DNA of 64,000 bases from contig NZ_AHMO02000008.1 in the NCBI RefSeq assembly GCF_000243715.2, positions 1,103,001-1,167,000 of the forward strand, written 5' to 3'. The notes under the pieces were generated by a model. It was not told where the DNA came from, did no database searches, and saw nothing but the letters and a program-made list of their open reading frames with translations. Each line of letters opens with the position of its first letter. Position 1 is the first letter of the stretch. Made by a program: the position numbers and the translations under genes. This document shows, piece by piece, positions 46,090 to 56,439 of the stretch. This DNA comes from Leptospira broomii serovar Hurstbridge str. 5399 (lineage in GTDB: Bacteria; Spirochaetota; Leptospiria; Leptospirales; Leptospiraceae).

Positions 46090-46746
46090 AATTACCGAAC
46101 CCTGAGCACCTAATCAATTGCAGTCGACCAGCCAAGAGAAAGACTGTGCTGCACAGGATATCCCATAAACTGCCTTATTATCGCCAAAAGTAAGGCGCAT
46201 ATAAGGCAGTTTATACAGTTGAAAGAAATTACAGACTATTTAATTCATTTTAGAGACTTCAAGAAAAATTTTTCATATATATATTCTTTTTATCCCATTT
46301 TGGGGCGTGAAAAACGCAATAGCCTATTTTTTGAGCGGATTAATTAAGAATATCCCGTAAAAATTATAATCCCCTAGCTTTCGATTAAAGTTATTTCGCT
46401 GAACTAGAACTCGTTGCAGAAATACTTCGATTCAAAATAAAAATTGCTTCCCCTTTTTTCGAAAGCATTTCAATAGAACTCTCGACCTCGTCGATCACGG
46501 AAAGTTTTTTCTTTTGCGAGTCAATGCCGAGTGACGCAGCCTTTAGTATATTAAACAAAATGAATGCATTTACTTTACGAATTTCCGTTATTTATGCCGC
46601 ATGCATCCGCCCAAATTTCGTCAGCAACCGCTTTGCAAATAAAAGTCCGATTTAAAAATCGAAAAACTAGATCATGGGACAGAAAATACCCTTCAAATTT
46701 GGTTTTTCCCGAACAGACCTGGGTGAAATGATGGCTTCATACGCTT
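46090..46746. other. 657-bp gap between tail module and gcvT
   Basis: No gene is seen. It contains a long inverted repeat at 46165-46214, then AT-rich DNA. I looked for a glycine riboswitch before gcvT and did not find the tandem aptamer pattern. No repeat matching the other edge of the tail module was found by eye. Confidence 0.45.
46165..46214. repeat. Long inverted repeat with nested stem
   Basis: Perfect 14-bp arms ATAAACTGCCTTAT (46165-46178) and ATAAGGCAGTTTAT (46201-46214) with a 22-bp loop that itself carries CGCC/GGCG. The repeat lies just upstream of the tail module's first gene. It could be a bidirectional terminator, an operator or an element end; there is no T tract directly behind it. 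Confidence 0.6.
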
Positions 46747-47862
46747 ATGTCCCAATGGAAAACAACCCCCTTACATGAGGAGCACCGAACTTTAGGCGCT
46801 AAAATGATTCCCTTCGGAGGCTGGGATATGCCTGTCCAGTATTCGGGAATTATCGCGGAGCACATTGCTACTCGAGAAGCTGCCGGCCTTTTTGACGTTT
46901 CTCACATGGGAGAAATCTTTATCGAGGGAGCTCCCTCCGAAATCCTCGAGTATTTGGAATCGCTTACCTGTAATGCCGTCGCTCAGATGCAAGACGGCCA
47001 AGTTCAATACAATGCGATATTAAACGAACAGGGCGGATTAGTAGACGATATAACTCTTTATAAGTTCAATGATCATAAATATATGATATGTGCCAACGCA
47101 TCGAATGTCGATGCGGTCTATGAGTTTATGCTTTCGAAACTCCCAAAATCCGGAATTACGATCGATAATCAAAGCGTTAGATGGCATCAAATTGCAATCC
47201 AAGGCCCGAAGGCAGATTCGATTCTCTCTTCCTATTTAAAAGCCGACCTTTCGGGAATCGGTTATTATAAATTTATTCTATTCCCGTTTCGAGGAGAAGA
47301 GCTGATTCTTTCCCGTACAGGTTACACCGGAGAGGATGGATTCGAAATCTATAGCTCCATCCCAACCGGCATTCAGCTTTGGAAAGACTTAATCGAATAT
47401 GGCAAACCCCAAGGATTGCTTCCTGCGGGCTTGGGAGCCAGGGATACCCTTCGAATCGAAGCTAAATATCCTTTGTACGGTCATGAATTAAACGAAACTC
47501 GCACACCGGTTCAATCAGGAATCGGCTGGATCGTTAAAGAAAAGGAAATAAAATTTCCCCAATACGATCGCATTACCGGCGAAAAGAAGAACGGCGTCGA
47601 CCGGAAAGTCACCGCATTTGAATTACAGGAAGCGGGAGTTCCTAGGGAGAATATGAAAGTCCTGGATGAAAATGGAACCGAAATCGGGATCACTACTTCG
47701 GGAACTTTTTCTCCGTCCTTAAAAAAAGGACTGGGACTTGCCTGGATCGACGCAAATAAGATAAAACACGGCCAAAAAATCCGCATTGAAATTCGCGGTC
47801 AGGCAAAAGAAGCAATCGTATATACGCAACCTTTCATCCCGGGAAGCATAAGAAAAAACTAA
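46747..47862 (+). CDS. gcvT: Aminomethyltransferase (glycine cleavage T protein)
   Basis: T protein moves the aminomethyl group from lipoyl-H protein to tetrahydrofolate. The 371-residue protein begins [22 protein letters not shown] and has [12 protein letters not shown], the folate-site Asp/Arg regions and [20 protein letters not shown] [31 protein letters not shown] and [17 protein letters not shown]. First gene of gcvTHP, which degrades glycine to CO2, ammonia and methylene-tetrahydrofolate. Confidence 0.97.
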   Translation: MSQWKTTPLHEEHRTLGAKMIPFGGWDMPVQYSGIIAEHIATREAAGLFDVSHMGEIFIEGAPSEILEYLESLTCNAVAQMQDGQVQYNAILNEQGGLVDDITLYKFNDHKYMICANASNVDAVYEFMLSKLPKSGITIDNQSVRWHQIAIQGPKADSILSSYLKADLSGIGYYKFILFPFRGEELILSRTGYTGEDGFEIYSSIPTGIQLWKDLIEYGKPQGLLPAGLGARDTLRIEAKYPLYGHELNETRTPVQSGIGWIVKEKEIKFPQYDRITGEKKNGVDRKVTAFELQEAGVPRENMKVLDENGTEIGITTSGTFSPSLKKGLGLAWIDANKIKHGQKIRIEIRGQAKEAIVYTQPFIPGSIRKN

Positions 47863-47877
47863 TTAAAGGAAAGTTCA

Positions 47878-48270
47878 ATGGCAGCAACCAACCCACCACC
47901 AGGATACCGATTTACGGAAAAACACGAATGGGTCAAGGTAGAAGGCGAAACAGCTCTGGTCGGAATTACCGACTATGCTCAAGCAGCGTTAGGAGATATC
48001 GTTTATGTGGATCTGCCGAAAGTCGGCAAATCCGTTAAACAATTTGATAGTTTCGGCACGATCGAATCGGTTAAGGCTGCGGAAGATCTTTATTCTCCGA
48101 TCACAGGAGAAGTTAGCGAAATAAATTCGACACTGGGAACCAATCCTGCGGCGGTAAATTCTAATCCGTTCGGAGCATGGATGATTCGTGTAAAAGGGAT
48201 CAGTATCGGTGAAGTGGAAAAACTTTTAGATCCCGAAGCTTATAGAGAATTCGTCAACAAACTTGATTAG
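47878..48270 (+). CDS. gcvH: Glycine cleavage system H protein
   Basis: The lipoyl carrier of the glycine cleavage system. Motifs are [18 protein letters not shown] and the lipoylation site [17 protein letters not shown] with the modified Lys. Length 130 is normal. AAAGGAA precedes the ATG. Sits 15 bp after gcvT and 8 bp before gcvP. Confidence 0.98.
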   Translation: MAATNPPPGYRFTEKHEWVKVEGETALVGITDYAQAALGDIVYVDLPKVGKSVKQFDSFGTIESVKAAEDLYSPITGEVSEINSTLGTNPAAVNSNPFGAWMIRVKGISIGEVEKLLDPEAYREFVNKLD

Positions 48271-48278
48271 GTAATAAA

Positions 48279-51170
48279 ATGAACGCAGCTACCTGGAACC
48301 CAACCGGAAATACAAAACTAGAAGGTCAATTATCGCCTTTGGATACATTCCTTCGGCGACATGTGGGCCCGGACTTAGAGCAGACTAAGAATATGCTCTC
48401 CCTACTCGGTTTACCGACTCTGGATGAATTGGTTGCCAAATCCGTCCCGGAAGGGATTCGTCTATTACAAAGTTTGAATTTGCCGGAACCCTCCACCGAA
48501 AGAAAGATTCTCGAGGATCTGAAAGGAATCGCCTCCAAGAACAAAATATTTCGTTCTTATATCGGAGCCGGATACCAAGGCAGCGTCCTTCCCTATGTAA
48601 TCCAGAGAAATATTCTAGAAAATCCGGGTTGGTATACTGCTTACACTCCGTATCAAGCGGAAATTTCCCAAGGACGTTTGGAAGCTCTACTAAACTTCCA
48701 AACGATGATCATGGATCTGACCGGTTTGGAAATCGCAAACGCATCGCTGTTGGACGAAGCGACCGCTGCTGCTGAGGCGGTTTTTTTAGCGTTTGCAGTC
48801 AAGAAGAATGAAACGGCAAAACTTCTTTTCGTTTCAGAACTATGTCATCCGCAAACGATAGATGTGATACGTACTCGAGCTTTCCCCCTTGGAATCGAAG
48901 TAAATGTCGGAGACCATAATAATGCGGAGCTCAACGAAGACTATTTCGCGGTTGTAGTTCAATATCCGGGGACTGACGGAAGCATTCACAATTACGAGCG
49001 ATTCTTTCAGTTAGCTCATAATGTAGGAGCTCTTACAATCTGTGCCGCAGATCTGATTTCGCTTACTGTTCTTAAACCGCCCGGCGAATTCGGCGCAGAC
49101 GTGGCTGTCGGAACTAACCAAAGATTCGGTCTGCCGTTCGGATTCGGCGGTCCTCATGCCGGATATTTTGCGACTAAAGACGAATTTAAACGGAATATGC
49201 CCGGCCGTTTGATTGGTGTATCAAAGGACAGCCAAGGAAAACCCGGTTTACGGTTGTCTCTACAAACAAGAGAGCAACATATCCGCCGAGATAAAGCCAC
49301 ATCGAATATATGCACGGCTCAAGTGTTATTAGCGGTTCTATCGTCGATGTATGCGGTTTATCACGGCCCGAAAGGCCTCAAAGAGATTGCATTAAGGATT
49401 CATAAATTAACGGAAACGTTGGCCAAGAATTTGATTAAATTGGGTATCGAGATAGAAAATAAATCTTATTTTGATACGATTACACTCAATCTTGGATCGA
49501 AAGCCGCCGGAATTCTGAAAAGCGCTCGGGACAAAGGAATTAATCTTCGAGATTTTCAGAACGGTAAAATCGCAATCGCGCTCGATGAAACTGTGGAAAT
49601 CAAGGATATAGAAGATTTGTTCTCCGTCTTCGGCGGATCTTCAGTCGATCTTTCGTTGGCCGAAGAATCAATTCCAAGCGAATTCAAAAGAACTTCCGAA
49701 TATTTAACGCATCCGGTTTTTCATTCTTACCATACTGAAACTAAAATGCTTCGCTATATTCGCAAATTAGAATCAAGGGATCTATCGCTGACTACTTCTA
49801 TGATTCCGCTCGGATCATGCACTATGAAATTGAATGCTACGGTCGAGATGCTTCCGGTTACTTGGCCTGAGTTTTCCTCCTTGCATCCGTTCGCTCCTGC
49901 CGAACAAACGGAAGGATATAAAACGATCTTCCGCCAGCTCGAATCAATGCTTTCTCAAGTCACGGGATTTCCGGGAATTTCTTTGCAACCGAACGCGGGC
50001 TCCCAAGGGGAGTATGCCGGTCTTTTGGCCATCCGAAATTACCATTTATCTAAGGGAGATGCGGATAGAAATATTTGCTTAATTCCGATTTCGGCCCACG
50101 GAACAAATCCAGCTTCCGCAGCAATGGCCGGATTTAAAGTAGTCGTCGTAGGCTGTGATGCGGAAGGGAACGTGGATGTGGCCGATTTAAAGGAAAAAGC
50201 TCGGGAACATTCGAATGATTTAGCCGCCTTAATGATCACCTATCCTTCTACTCATGGGGTGTATGAAGAATCCATTAAGGAAATCTGTTCGATCGTTCAT
50301 GAACACGGCGGTCAAGTCTATATGGACGGCGCAAATATGAACGCCCAGGTCGGAATTACAAGACCGGCAGATATCGGAGCTGATGTTTGCCACTTAAATC
50401 TGCACAAAACATTCTGTATTCCGCACGGAGGCGGAGGACCAGGTGTCGGCCCAATTGGCGTGGCTAAACACTTAGTTCCTTTCTTACCCGGACATCCATT
50501 AGTCGATAACGGAACAGGAAATATGCACGGTGCCGTTTCTGCCGCTCCGTGGGGAAGCGCGAGTATCGTACTTATTTCCTGGGTATATATCGCTCTATTG
50601 GGTAGCCAGGGTTTAGAACATGCAACGAAGGCTGCAATTTTAAATGCCAATTATATAGCGAAGCGTTTGGAAAATTACTACCCTGTATTGTACAAGGGAA
50701 AACATGGCTTCGTCGCACACGAATGTATTCTGGACGTTCGCCCGTTTAAGAAGACGTCGGGAATCGAAGTCGAAGACGTTGCCAAACGATTAATGGACTA
50801 TGGATTCCACGCTCCTACGATGTCTTTTCCGGTTCCGGGTACGTTGATGATCGAACCTACGGAATCCGAATCTCAGGAAGAATTGGATCGGTTCTGCGAA
50901 GCAATGATCCTAATTCATGACGAAATCAAAGAAATCGAAGGCGGTAAAGCCGACCCGAAAGATAATCCTCTCAAAAACGCTCCTCATACTGCGCAAATGG
51001 TAACGTCCGATTCTTGGAAACACGCTTACACTCGCGAAAAAGCGGCTTACCCAACTAACTGGACGAAAGAACATAAGTTCTGGCCTTACGTCGGTAGGAT
51101 CGATAACGTTTATGGAGATCGCAATTTAGTTTGTTCTTGTCTTCCGATCGAAGACTATTTGCAAAATTAG
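48279..51170 (+). CDS. gcvP: Glycine dehydrogenase (decarboxylating), P protein
   Basis: A single-chain P protein of 963 residues that decarboxylates glycine with pyridoxal phosphate and hands the aminomethyl group to GcvH. Seen are RHVGPD at the N-terminus, [20 protein letters not shown], the loop [16 protein letters not shown], and the cofactor site [20 protein letters not shown] with its Lys. The C-terminal [17 protein letters not shown] is standard. Ends in a strong terminator. Confidence 0.98.
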   Translation: MNAATWNPTGNTKLEGQLSPLDTFLRRHVGPDLEQTKNMLSLLGLPTLDELVAKSVPEGIRLLQSLNLPEPSTERKILEDLKGIASKNKIFRSYIGAGYQGSVLPYVIQRNILENPGWYTAYTPYQAEISQGRLEALLNFQTMIMDLTGLEIANASLLDEATAAAEAVFLAFAVKKNETAKLLFVSELCHPQTIDVIRTRAFPLGIEVNVGDHNNAELNEDYFAVVVQYPGTDGSIHNYERFFQLAHNVGALTICAADLISLTVLKPPGEFGADVAVGTNQRFGLPFGFGGPHAGYFATKDEFKRNMPGRLIGVSKDSQGKPGLRLSLQTREQHIRRDKATSNICTAQVLLAVLSSMYAVYHGPKGLKEIALRIHKLTETLAKNLIKLGIEIENKSYFDTITLNLGSKAAGILKSARDKGINLRDFQNGKIAIALDETVEIKDIEDLFSVFGGSSVDLSLAEESIPSEFKRTSEYLTHPVFHSYHTETKMLRYIRKLESRDLSLTTSMIPLGSCTMKLNATVEMLPVTWPEFSSLHPFAPAEQTEGYKTIFRQLESMLSQVTGFPGISLQPNAGSQGEYAGLLAIRNYHLSKGDADRNICLIPISAHGTNPASAAMAGFKVVVVGCDAEGNVDVADLKEKAREHSNDLAALMITYPSTHGVYEESIKEICSIVHEHGGQVYMDGANMNAQVGITRPADIGADVCHLNLHKTFCIPHGGGGPGVGPIGVAKHLVPFLPGHPLVDNGTGNMHGAVSAAPWGSASIVLISWVYIALLGSQGLEHATKAAILNANYIAKRLENYYPVLYKGKHGFVAHECILDVRPFKKTSGIEVEDVAKRLMDYGFHAPTMSFPVPGTLMIEPTESESQEELDRFCEAMILIHDEIKEIEGGKADPKDNPLKNAPHTAQMVTSDSWKHAYTREKAAYPTNWTKEHKFWPYVGRIDNVYGDRNLVCSCLPIEDYLQN

Positions 51171-51199
51171 TGAATCTCCCTATCTGTTCCTGAAAAATA

Positions 51200-51228
51200 A
51201 AAGCCGGAAGAACTCTTCCGGCTTTTTT
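51200..51228 (+). terminator. Terminator of gcvTHP
   Basis: A GC-rich stem (AGCCGGAAG with CTTCCGGCT) with a short loop and a T6 run, 30 bp after the gcvP stop. The opposite strand also has a T-rich end, so it probably ends the converging Lys-rich protein gene as well. Confidence 0.9.
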
Positions 51229-51265
51229 GTATTTATATCAATTTTTTTACGGGAGAAGAGAGATA

Positions 51266-51736
51266 TTACTCTCCTTTCTTCTTGGATTTCTTCGACTTTT
51301 TATCACCGTCTCCATCCTTATCTTTCTTAGATTTTTTAGACTTTTTGGATTCCTTGTCGCCGTCCTCATCTTTATCTTTCTTGGGCTTCTTAACTTTTTT
51401 GGAATCTTTTTCCTCGTCGTCCCTCTCGTGCGATTTTTTAGACTCCGACTTCTTTACGGTATCGCCGTCTTCATCTTTTTTCTTTTTTGAATGATGATCC
51501 GCATGATCTCCTTCTCCCGCTTTACCCGGCTTCGCCCTACAGTAAGCGTCCACATTTGTACCGCTTTGCTTATGGTATCCCGAAACCCATGTACAATCGG
51601 AGTCGGCTTCACACTGCCCTTTTGATAGACCATGACATTGAGATTCGGCTCGCACAGAGCCGAACGCGAATAAAACCGCTACGGATAACGTCAGGCTAAG
51701 AGTTACTCTCAGCAAATAGATAGACGTATTTTTCAT
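51266..51736 (-). CDS. Secreted Cys-plus-Lys/Asp-rich repeat protein
   Basis: A 156-residue protein. After a signal peptide (ending near SVRA) comes a 40-residue Cys module (CHGLSKGQCEADSDCTW ... AYC), then about 100 residues of charged repeats with units like KKSKKDKDGDGDK. The tail alternates Lys blocks with Asp-x-Asp-Gly-Asp, which look like EF-hand-type calcium loops (DEDGD, DGDGD) but lack full loop spacing. It may bind acidic polymers or cations. Function unknown. Confidence 0.65.
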   Translation of the reverse strand: MKNTSIYLLRVTLSLTLSVAVLFAFGSVRAESQCHGLSKGQCEADSDCTWVSGYHKQSGTNVDAYCRAKPGKAGEGDHADHHSKKKKDEDGDTVKKSESKKSHERDDEEKDSKKVKKPKKDKDEDGDKESKKSKKSKKDKDGDGDKKSKKSKKKGE

Positions 51737-52313
51737 TTAGATTGAGTCCTCCAGGAAAATCTGTCGACCCAGGATCAACTCATAGCAGGATTTTGCGATT
51801 AGGAAATTTATTTTCTGAGAAATATTTATTCTGAAAAGTTACGAATTGGAGAATTAGGAAAATTCTTTCTTTCCAATAATGAAGATATCATTCTCCAAAA
51901 AGGTGGGTCGGGAGGGGAAGTCCCCCCGACCAAACACAGTCAGGAATCAACCGCCATAGTACGTCTTGAGAACCCGCTTTGATTGACACTAAATCCCATC
52001 TCTTTTCTAACACTTCCCTCGGGTTCGGTTTTAAGAAGCGGATCGAATTCTACTTCTACTTACGGAACTAGTCAAGTCGACAAAGTGAAAAGGAAAATAA
52101 AAATAAGTTATTATTGAATGTACGTTCTAAAAACGGAAACTGAAATAACGCGATACCCCGGTAAAATATTAGAAAAAACTCGAATTCCAAGAAGCGATTC
52201 GTTAGCAAATAAAAGAGGAGGTTTATATATCTATTTTAAAGCTCCGGTTGAAAGTATATTAGAAATGTAAAATGAAACTTTTACGCAAGATCATAAAAAG
52301 GCGTAAGAAATAA
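51737..52313. other. 577-bp gap before 5S rRNA
   Basis: Non-coding. A stable hairpin at 51906-51931 (GGTCGG-GA-GGGG with CCCC-CCGACC) has no T tract. A short stem is at 52281-52306 (TTACGC/GCGTAA). I see no tRNA or other known RNA. Confidence 0.5.
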
Positions 52314-52339
52314 AAAACCCGACCATATGATCGGGTTTT
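52314..52339 (-). terminator. Terminator of the 5S rRNA gene
   Basis: A 9-bp stem, AAAACCCGA (52314-52322) with TCGGGTTTT (52331-52339), lies 22 bp beyond the 3' end of 5S rRNA on the minus strand and is followed by T residues. It is symmetrical, so it can work both ways. Confidence 0.85.
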
Positions 52340-52361
52340 AATAAAATCGATAATTGCAAAA

Positions 52362-52479
<118 letters not shown>

Positions 52480-52604
52480 ATCTACGGCCAGTATTTGATT
52501 TTGATCGGTTTTGTCGAATCTTTTTTGCGGAAAAGGATTCGAATTTTGATAATCCGCGAGGAAAAATGTTTTCTTTCATTCTAGCGGGCGAGTGAAATTT
52601 ATCT

Positions 52605-53000
52605 ATGCGATTCTTTCTGCCTATTTCCACGACTGCTTTGATAATTCTGAGTGTTTTATTATATGGCTGTAGTTCATCACAAACGAAACCGGAGCTTTCT
52701 AAAAAGCCGCAAATATTCGGCCAAGAACTTCTATCCTTTGCAGACATTTACTGGACGCAAAAATGTGCAGCCTGTCACGGACTATCCGGGACACCGCCGG
52801 AGGGACCGATGCCGACCCCACGAAAGTTCGGAACATTCGGAATGAAAATGGGGTTTTTCTTCGGCGGGGATAAGATGAGAGCAGGAATATTCAGAACCAT
52901 ACGTGACGGAAAAAATCAAAGTATGCCCTCTTTCGGTAAAGAGTTAAGCGAAGAGCAGATCTGGGCGCTTGCGAATAAAATCGAACGGCTGCCGAATTAA
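52605..53000 (+). CDS. Cytochrome c lipoprotein
   Basis: A 131-residue class I c-type cytochrome. The lipoprotein signal ends at LLYGC (Cys22). Haem site CAACH at residues 54-58 (Cys54, Cys57, His58), sixth ligand probably Met107 in QSMPSF. The C-terminal LSEEQIWALANKIERLP helix is typical. It should carry electrons in the periplasm at the membrane surface. Divergent from the 5S gene; its stop overlaps the mtgA stop by 4 bp. Confidence 0.9.
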   Translation: MRFFLPISTTALIILSVLLYGCSSSQTKPELSKKPQIFGQELLSFADIYWTQKCAACHGLSGTPPEGPMPTPRKFGTFGMKMGFFFGGDKMRAGIFRTIRDGKNQSMPSFGKELSEEQIWALANKIERLPN

Positions 53001-53656
53001 AGAAGTTCGGTCAAGCTACGAACTTCTTCCCTCGAATAAGCATCCGGTTTTTTTAAAATTTGAACCAACGCTTTGAATTCGCGTAACTCTAAGTTTCGCG
53101 GATGCTTTCCAAAATAATACTCGGACGATTTATGAATTCCGTTAAGACCTCGTCCCCAATAAACCAAATTCAAATAGTATTCTAAAATTCCTTTTTTGCC
53201 CAATTCGGAATCCAAGCTCTGCGCAATTCGGATTTCTCTCAACTTTCTTGATAAGGTCTTATCCCTAGACAAAAATAATGTTCTAGCCAATTGTTGATCG
53301 ATCGTGCTGGCGCCCCTTAATTTCCTAAAGAAAACGACTGCCTGCAAAACCGAAGACTGAATGTCCGAAACGGAATAGCCGGCGTGTCTATGGAATCTTG
53401 CGTCTTCGACTTCGACCAGATAGTTAGTACTGCCGGATGGCAGCTCGTCCAATCGCACCCAATCGGGTTCCAGTATTACCGATTCTAAATTTTCTGGCAG
53501 ATAGACCAAACGATTCTCCGAAAACAAAATCTGTTTTTCCGGAAAAGTCTCAAAGTATATGAGTCCTACGGTTAATAGGAGAATAATTATTCGAACAAAA
53601 CTTTGTTTCATCTTTTGATATAAATGCGAATCCGAAATACTTGTAGAAGTCATCAT
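52997..53656 (-). CDS. mtgA: Monofunctional peptidoglycan glycosyltransferase
   Basis: A 219-residue GT51 enzyme that polymerises lipid II. After one membrane helix (residues 21-37) come VEDARFHRHAGYS with the catalytic Glu84, RGASTIDQQLARTLFLS, then the second Glu region SLDSELGKKGILEYYLN and VYWGRGLNGIHKSSEYYFGK. The family's usual 'Q-T-L-K-N' form is altered to RTLF, but the core is intact. Overlaps the reductase gene by 4 bp. Confidence 0.9.
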   Translation of the reverse strand: MMTSTSISDSHLYQKMKQSFVRIIILLLTVGLIYFETFPEKQILFSENRLVYLPENLESVILEPDWVRLDELPSGSTNYLVEVEDARFHRHAGYSVSDIQSSVLQAVVFFRKLRGASTIDQQLARTLFLSRDKTLSRKLREIRIAQSLDSELGKKGILEYYLNLVYWGRGLNGIHKSSEYYFGKHPRNLELREFKALVQILKKPDAYSREEVRSLTELL

Positions 53657-54306
53657 ATTCGTTTATCATAGATCAAAAAGACTTCGTCTTCCTTTTGTTC
53701 GCATAATACTAGCTTCCATTGAGCGTTATCGAAGGACGGATAAGCTAATTGCCCGTCGGCTAGCGACGGTAGATCCGACTGGCCGATCAAAAAAGGTACG
53801 ATCGTAAGGTAAATTCTTTGAATCAAATTCTTTCGAAAAAAGGAATCATTAAGTCGAGGTCCCCCTTCCAAAAGAATATTCTTAAATTCAAAATCGCTTA
53901 ACTTTTGCATCACCTGTATCGTATCAATATCATCGTAGCCTAATACGACGATTTCCGCAAGATCGGAAAGATTAGAGCGAATTGAAGATTCGTTGTGTTT
54001 TGTACAGAACAGGAGCGGTTTCTTTCGGGAATTTTGAAAAACTTTTCGGTCTTCCGGCAATGTTCCATTTCGAACCAATAAAATCGGGCGCGGTTCGTTC
54101 ACTTGATCCACATAACGTAAATGAGTTACCGGATCGTCGTTTACTAAGCTATTTTTTCCTAAAATCAATCCGTCTGAAACGGCACGGATTTCATCCATTC
54201 TTTTCTTATCGTTCCTGGAAGAAAGACCGTACCACTTTCCGTCCGGACGAGAAACTTTTCCGTCCAGGGTCATTGCCATATTTACGGATAGATAAGGAAG
54301 ATTCAT
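53653..54306 (-). CDS. RibD C-terminal/DHFR-like reductase
   Basis: A 217-residue protein with the RibD_C fold: VNMAMTLDGKVS at the N-terminus, DGLILGKNSLVNDDP, EPRPILLVRNG and the NILLEGGPRLNDSFFRKNLIQRIYLTIVP block, all typical of the diaminohydroxyphosphoribosyl-aminopyrimidine reductase. The deaminase domain is absent, so it may be a stand-alone riboflavin reductase or a related NADPH reductase. 4-bp overlaps with the genes on both sides. Confidence 0.82.
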   Translation of the reverse strand: MNLPYLSVNMAMTLDGKVSRPDGKWYGLSSRNDKKRMDEIRAVSDGLILGKNSLVNDDPVTHLRYVDQVNEPRPILLVRNGTLPEDRKVFQNSRKKPLLFCTKHNESSIRSNLSDLAEIVVLGYDDIDTIQVMQKLSDFEFKNILLEGGPRLNDSFFRKNLIQRIYLTIVPFLIGQSDLPSLADGQLAYPSFDNAQWKLVLCEQKEDEVFLIYDKRI

Positions 54307-54530
54307 TCGGTGCGAGTCGCAAGCGTTTCTGCGAGTAACTTCGTCACTTTACCTCGGCAAGTACCGCATCCGGTACAACAAAGGGTATCCTGCATCAACT
54401 TTCCAAGCGTATCGTTACCTCTACGAATGGAACTTACTATTTCCTCTTCGGACACCTGATTGCAAACGCAGACTTTGCGAGGTCGCATTAATGCATTTAA
54501 ATCAATCTGATTAAAATCGGAGGAATTCAT
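54303..54530 (-). CDS. BFD-like [2Fe-2S] protein
   Basis: A 75-residue protein. Cys pair CVC near 21-23 and CGTC near 55-58 have the spacing of bacterioferritin-associated ferredoxin domains, which carry one [2Fe-2S] cluster. It starts a three-gene transcript with the reductase and mtgA. A ferritin partner is not nearby. Confidence 0.85.
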   Translation of the reverse strand: MNSSDFNQIDLNALMRPRKVCVCNQVSEEEIVSSIRRGNDTLGKLMQDTLCCTGCGTCRGKVTKLLAETLATRTE

Positions 54531-54691
54531 GAGCCGTTTAAATATTGGACTCCAAAACGGAAGGCTTCTTTCAAGACTACCGATGAAACAGCTTCATGCA
54601 AGAGAATTTTTTGCAAAATATTTCTCGTTGACAGAGATGTTTTAGCACATATTTTCCTTTGAAATTTCTTTAGAAGGACATCAATCCGTAT

Positions 54692-56041
54692 ATGCAAGTT
54701 ACCAAACGCGCCCCCATGAGAGAAATCCTGGGTTGGTGCATGTTCGACTTTGCCAACTCCAGTTATACAACGGTAATCATAAGCGTAACGTACGGGGTGG
54801 TTTTCAGCCAACTAATCGTCCCGCCTTCAACAAATTCGAATAATCCTTATGAAACGGGAAATTTTCTCTGGGGTCTCGCGTTAGCGTTTTCCTATCTGAT
54901 TGTAGTCATTACCGGACCCATCTTTGGAGCGGTTACTGATTATTCCGCGAAGAAAAAAGCATTTTTATTTTGGAGCTATATTCTTTGTGTAATTACGACG
55001 GCAGCCCTTTGGTTCGTAGTTTCGCCCGGTCAATTTGGCTTAGCCTTCTTATTAATAATTCTTTCAAATTTCTTTTTTGCTTCGGGAGAAAATTTCACTT
55101 CCAGCTTTCTTCCTTTTCTAGGTCCTAAACATGAGCTTGGAAAAATTTCGGGATACGCGTGGGGAATCGGTTATTTTGGCGGAATTGCCGCCGTTGCCCT
55201 TGTAGATACCTTAGGAGAGCCGGTCCCATCCAATTATGATAGCATGCGGTTGGTAGGCCCGTACACCGCCTTTTTCTTTTTGGTCGCCGGAATTCCGACT
55301 TTCTTACTTCTAAAGGAATACTCCACAGGAAGTCCAAAACCGGTAGGAGTCAGTTATTTAAAGATCGGATTTGATCGAGTACAAAGTACTTTTAAAGACA
55401 TTCAGCACTTCCGAGACATGGCCGTATATCTTATTTCCCTATTTTTTGCAATGGCAGCGTTAGGCGTAGTTATTAGCTTTGCATTCATCTACGGGACCCA
55501 GGAAATCCAGATGGAAAAAGAACATAGAATTACGATGTTTCTTTTCATTCAATTGTTCGCTGCGGTCGGAGCGGTATTATTCGGCTTTATCCAAGATAAG
55601 ATAGGAGCATTAAAAACATTTAATATTACTTTGGTATTATGGATCGTTTGCCTTTTACTAATTTATTGGGTCCGAGAAGTCGCAACCTTTATTAATTCGT
55701 TCGGTATCCATGTATCCGTCCAATGGACATTCGTAGGAATTACGATTTTAGCGGGCACAGGTTTGGGTTCTACCCAATCCGCAAGCAGGGCTATTGTGGG
55801 AATTTTTTCGCCCGAATCAAAATCGGGCGAATTCTACGGCTTATGGGGACTCTCCGGAAAGGTAGCCGCGGCATTCGGACTGGTGGCGATAAGTGTTTTG
55901 CAGACACTTCTATCCCTACGTAACGCATTCTTGGCGGTCAGTGTTTTCTTTCTGGTCGCGTTAATCGTAAATCTATTTGTGAACGAAGAAAGAGGAATTA
56001 AAAAATCGGATGAATATGATAAACGGCATAAGCATCATTAA
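54692..56041 (+). CDS. MFS transporter, UMF1/Atg22-like family
   Basis: A 449-residue integral membrane protein with about 12 helices. The N-terminal GWCMFDFANSSYTTVIISVTYG and the ITGPIFGAVTDYSAKKK loop are marks of the UMF1 family. The later GSTQSASRAIVGIFSPESKSGEFYGL is also typical. The substrate is unknown. Divergent from the BFD-like gene. Confidence 0.9.
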   Translation: MQVTKRAPMREILGWCMFDFANSSYTTVIISVTYGVVFSQLIVPPSTNSNNPYETGNFLWGLALAFSYLIVVITGPIFGAVTDYSAKKKAFLFWSYILCVITTAALWFVVSPGQFGLAFLLIILSNFFFASGENFTSSFLPFLGPKHELGKISGYAWGIGYFGGIAAVALVDTLGEPVPSNYDSMRLVGPYTAFFFLVAGIPTFLLLKEYSTGSPKPVGVSYLKIGFDRVQSTFKDIQHFRDMAVYLISLFFAMAALGVVISFAFIYGTQEIQMEKEHRITMFLFIQLFAAVGAVLFGFIQDKIGALKTFNITLVLWIVCLLLIYWVREVATFINSFGIHVSVQWTFVGITILAGTGLGSTQSASRAIVGIFSPESKSGEFYGLWGLSGKVAAAFGLVAISVLQTLLSLRNAFLAVSVFFLVALIVNLFVNEERGIKKSDEYDKRHKHH

Positions 56042-56117
56042 TTCGAAAATCCTTTAAGCCGAGAAATCCTACCGGTACTCGCTTGCCAGAAATCCCGAAT
56101 CGTGCTATATTTTTCGT

Positions 56118-56348
56118 ATGGCAGGAATCGAATTTCAAACGGAAGATGAATTTGAATCCCACCAAAGCCAAAGACGTTTGGCTTTGATAACCATGGATGA
56201 GCTCACTCAAACAAAGCTGGATTTATTGGAAGCAGGTAAAGAAGTTCCAAAGTTCCTAAATTATGCGATTTCATACCTGAATAGAAAATACCTGACGGAC
56301 GAAAAAGTAATCAGCGACCTGATAGTCAGACGTGATTCAGGACTATAA
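56118..56348 (+). CDS. Small hypothetical protein
   Basis: A 76-residue soluble protein, mixed charge, with helices (MDELTQTKLDLLEAGKEVP). There is no ribosome site of note. I see no domain. The clean end and codon pattern suggest it may be real, possibly conserved in Leptospira. Confidence 0.45.
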   Translation: MAGIEFQTEDEFESHQSQRRLALITMDELTQTKLDLLEAGKEVPKFLNYAISYLNRKYLTDEKVISDLIVRRDSGL

Positions 56349-56439
56349 ACGGATCTTTATTACGTTAGAATCTAATTCTAAATCCCGTTTCATAGAATAT
56401 CCGTTAACTCGAATGCAATGATCTAATTCCGTTTCTCCT

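Noticed and set aside
46090..46300. Integron attC or phage att site
   Set aside because: The core consensus of attC is not met, and no direct repeat was found at the two edges of the module.
46562..46746. Glycine riboswitch before gcvT
   Set aside because: A GGACAG-like string occurs, but the rest of the tandem aptamer pattern was not found.
51227..51494. Plus-strand hydrophobic frames opposite the Lys-rich gene
   Set aside because: Phe/Leu-rich reading is the mirror of Lys/Glu codons; the minus-strand gene has a signal peptide and clear end.
54527..54811. Minus-strand 94-codon frame
   Set aside because: It lies opposite the start of the UMF1-type transporter and has no protein character; it is a shadow.
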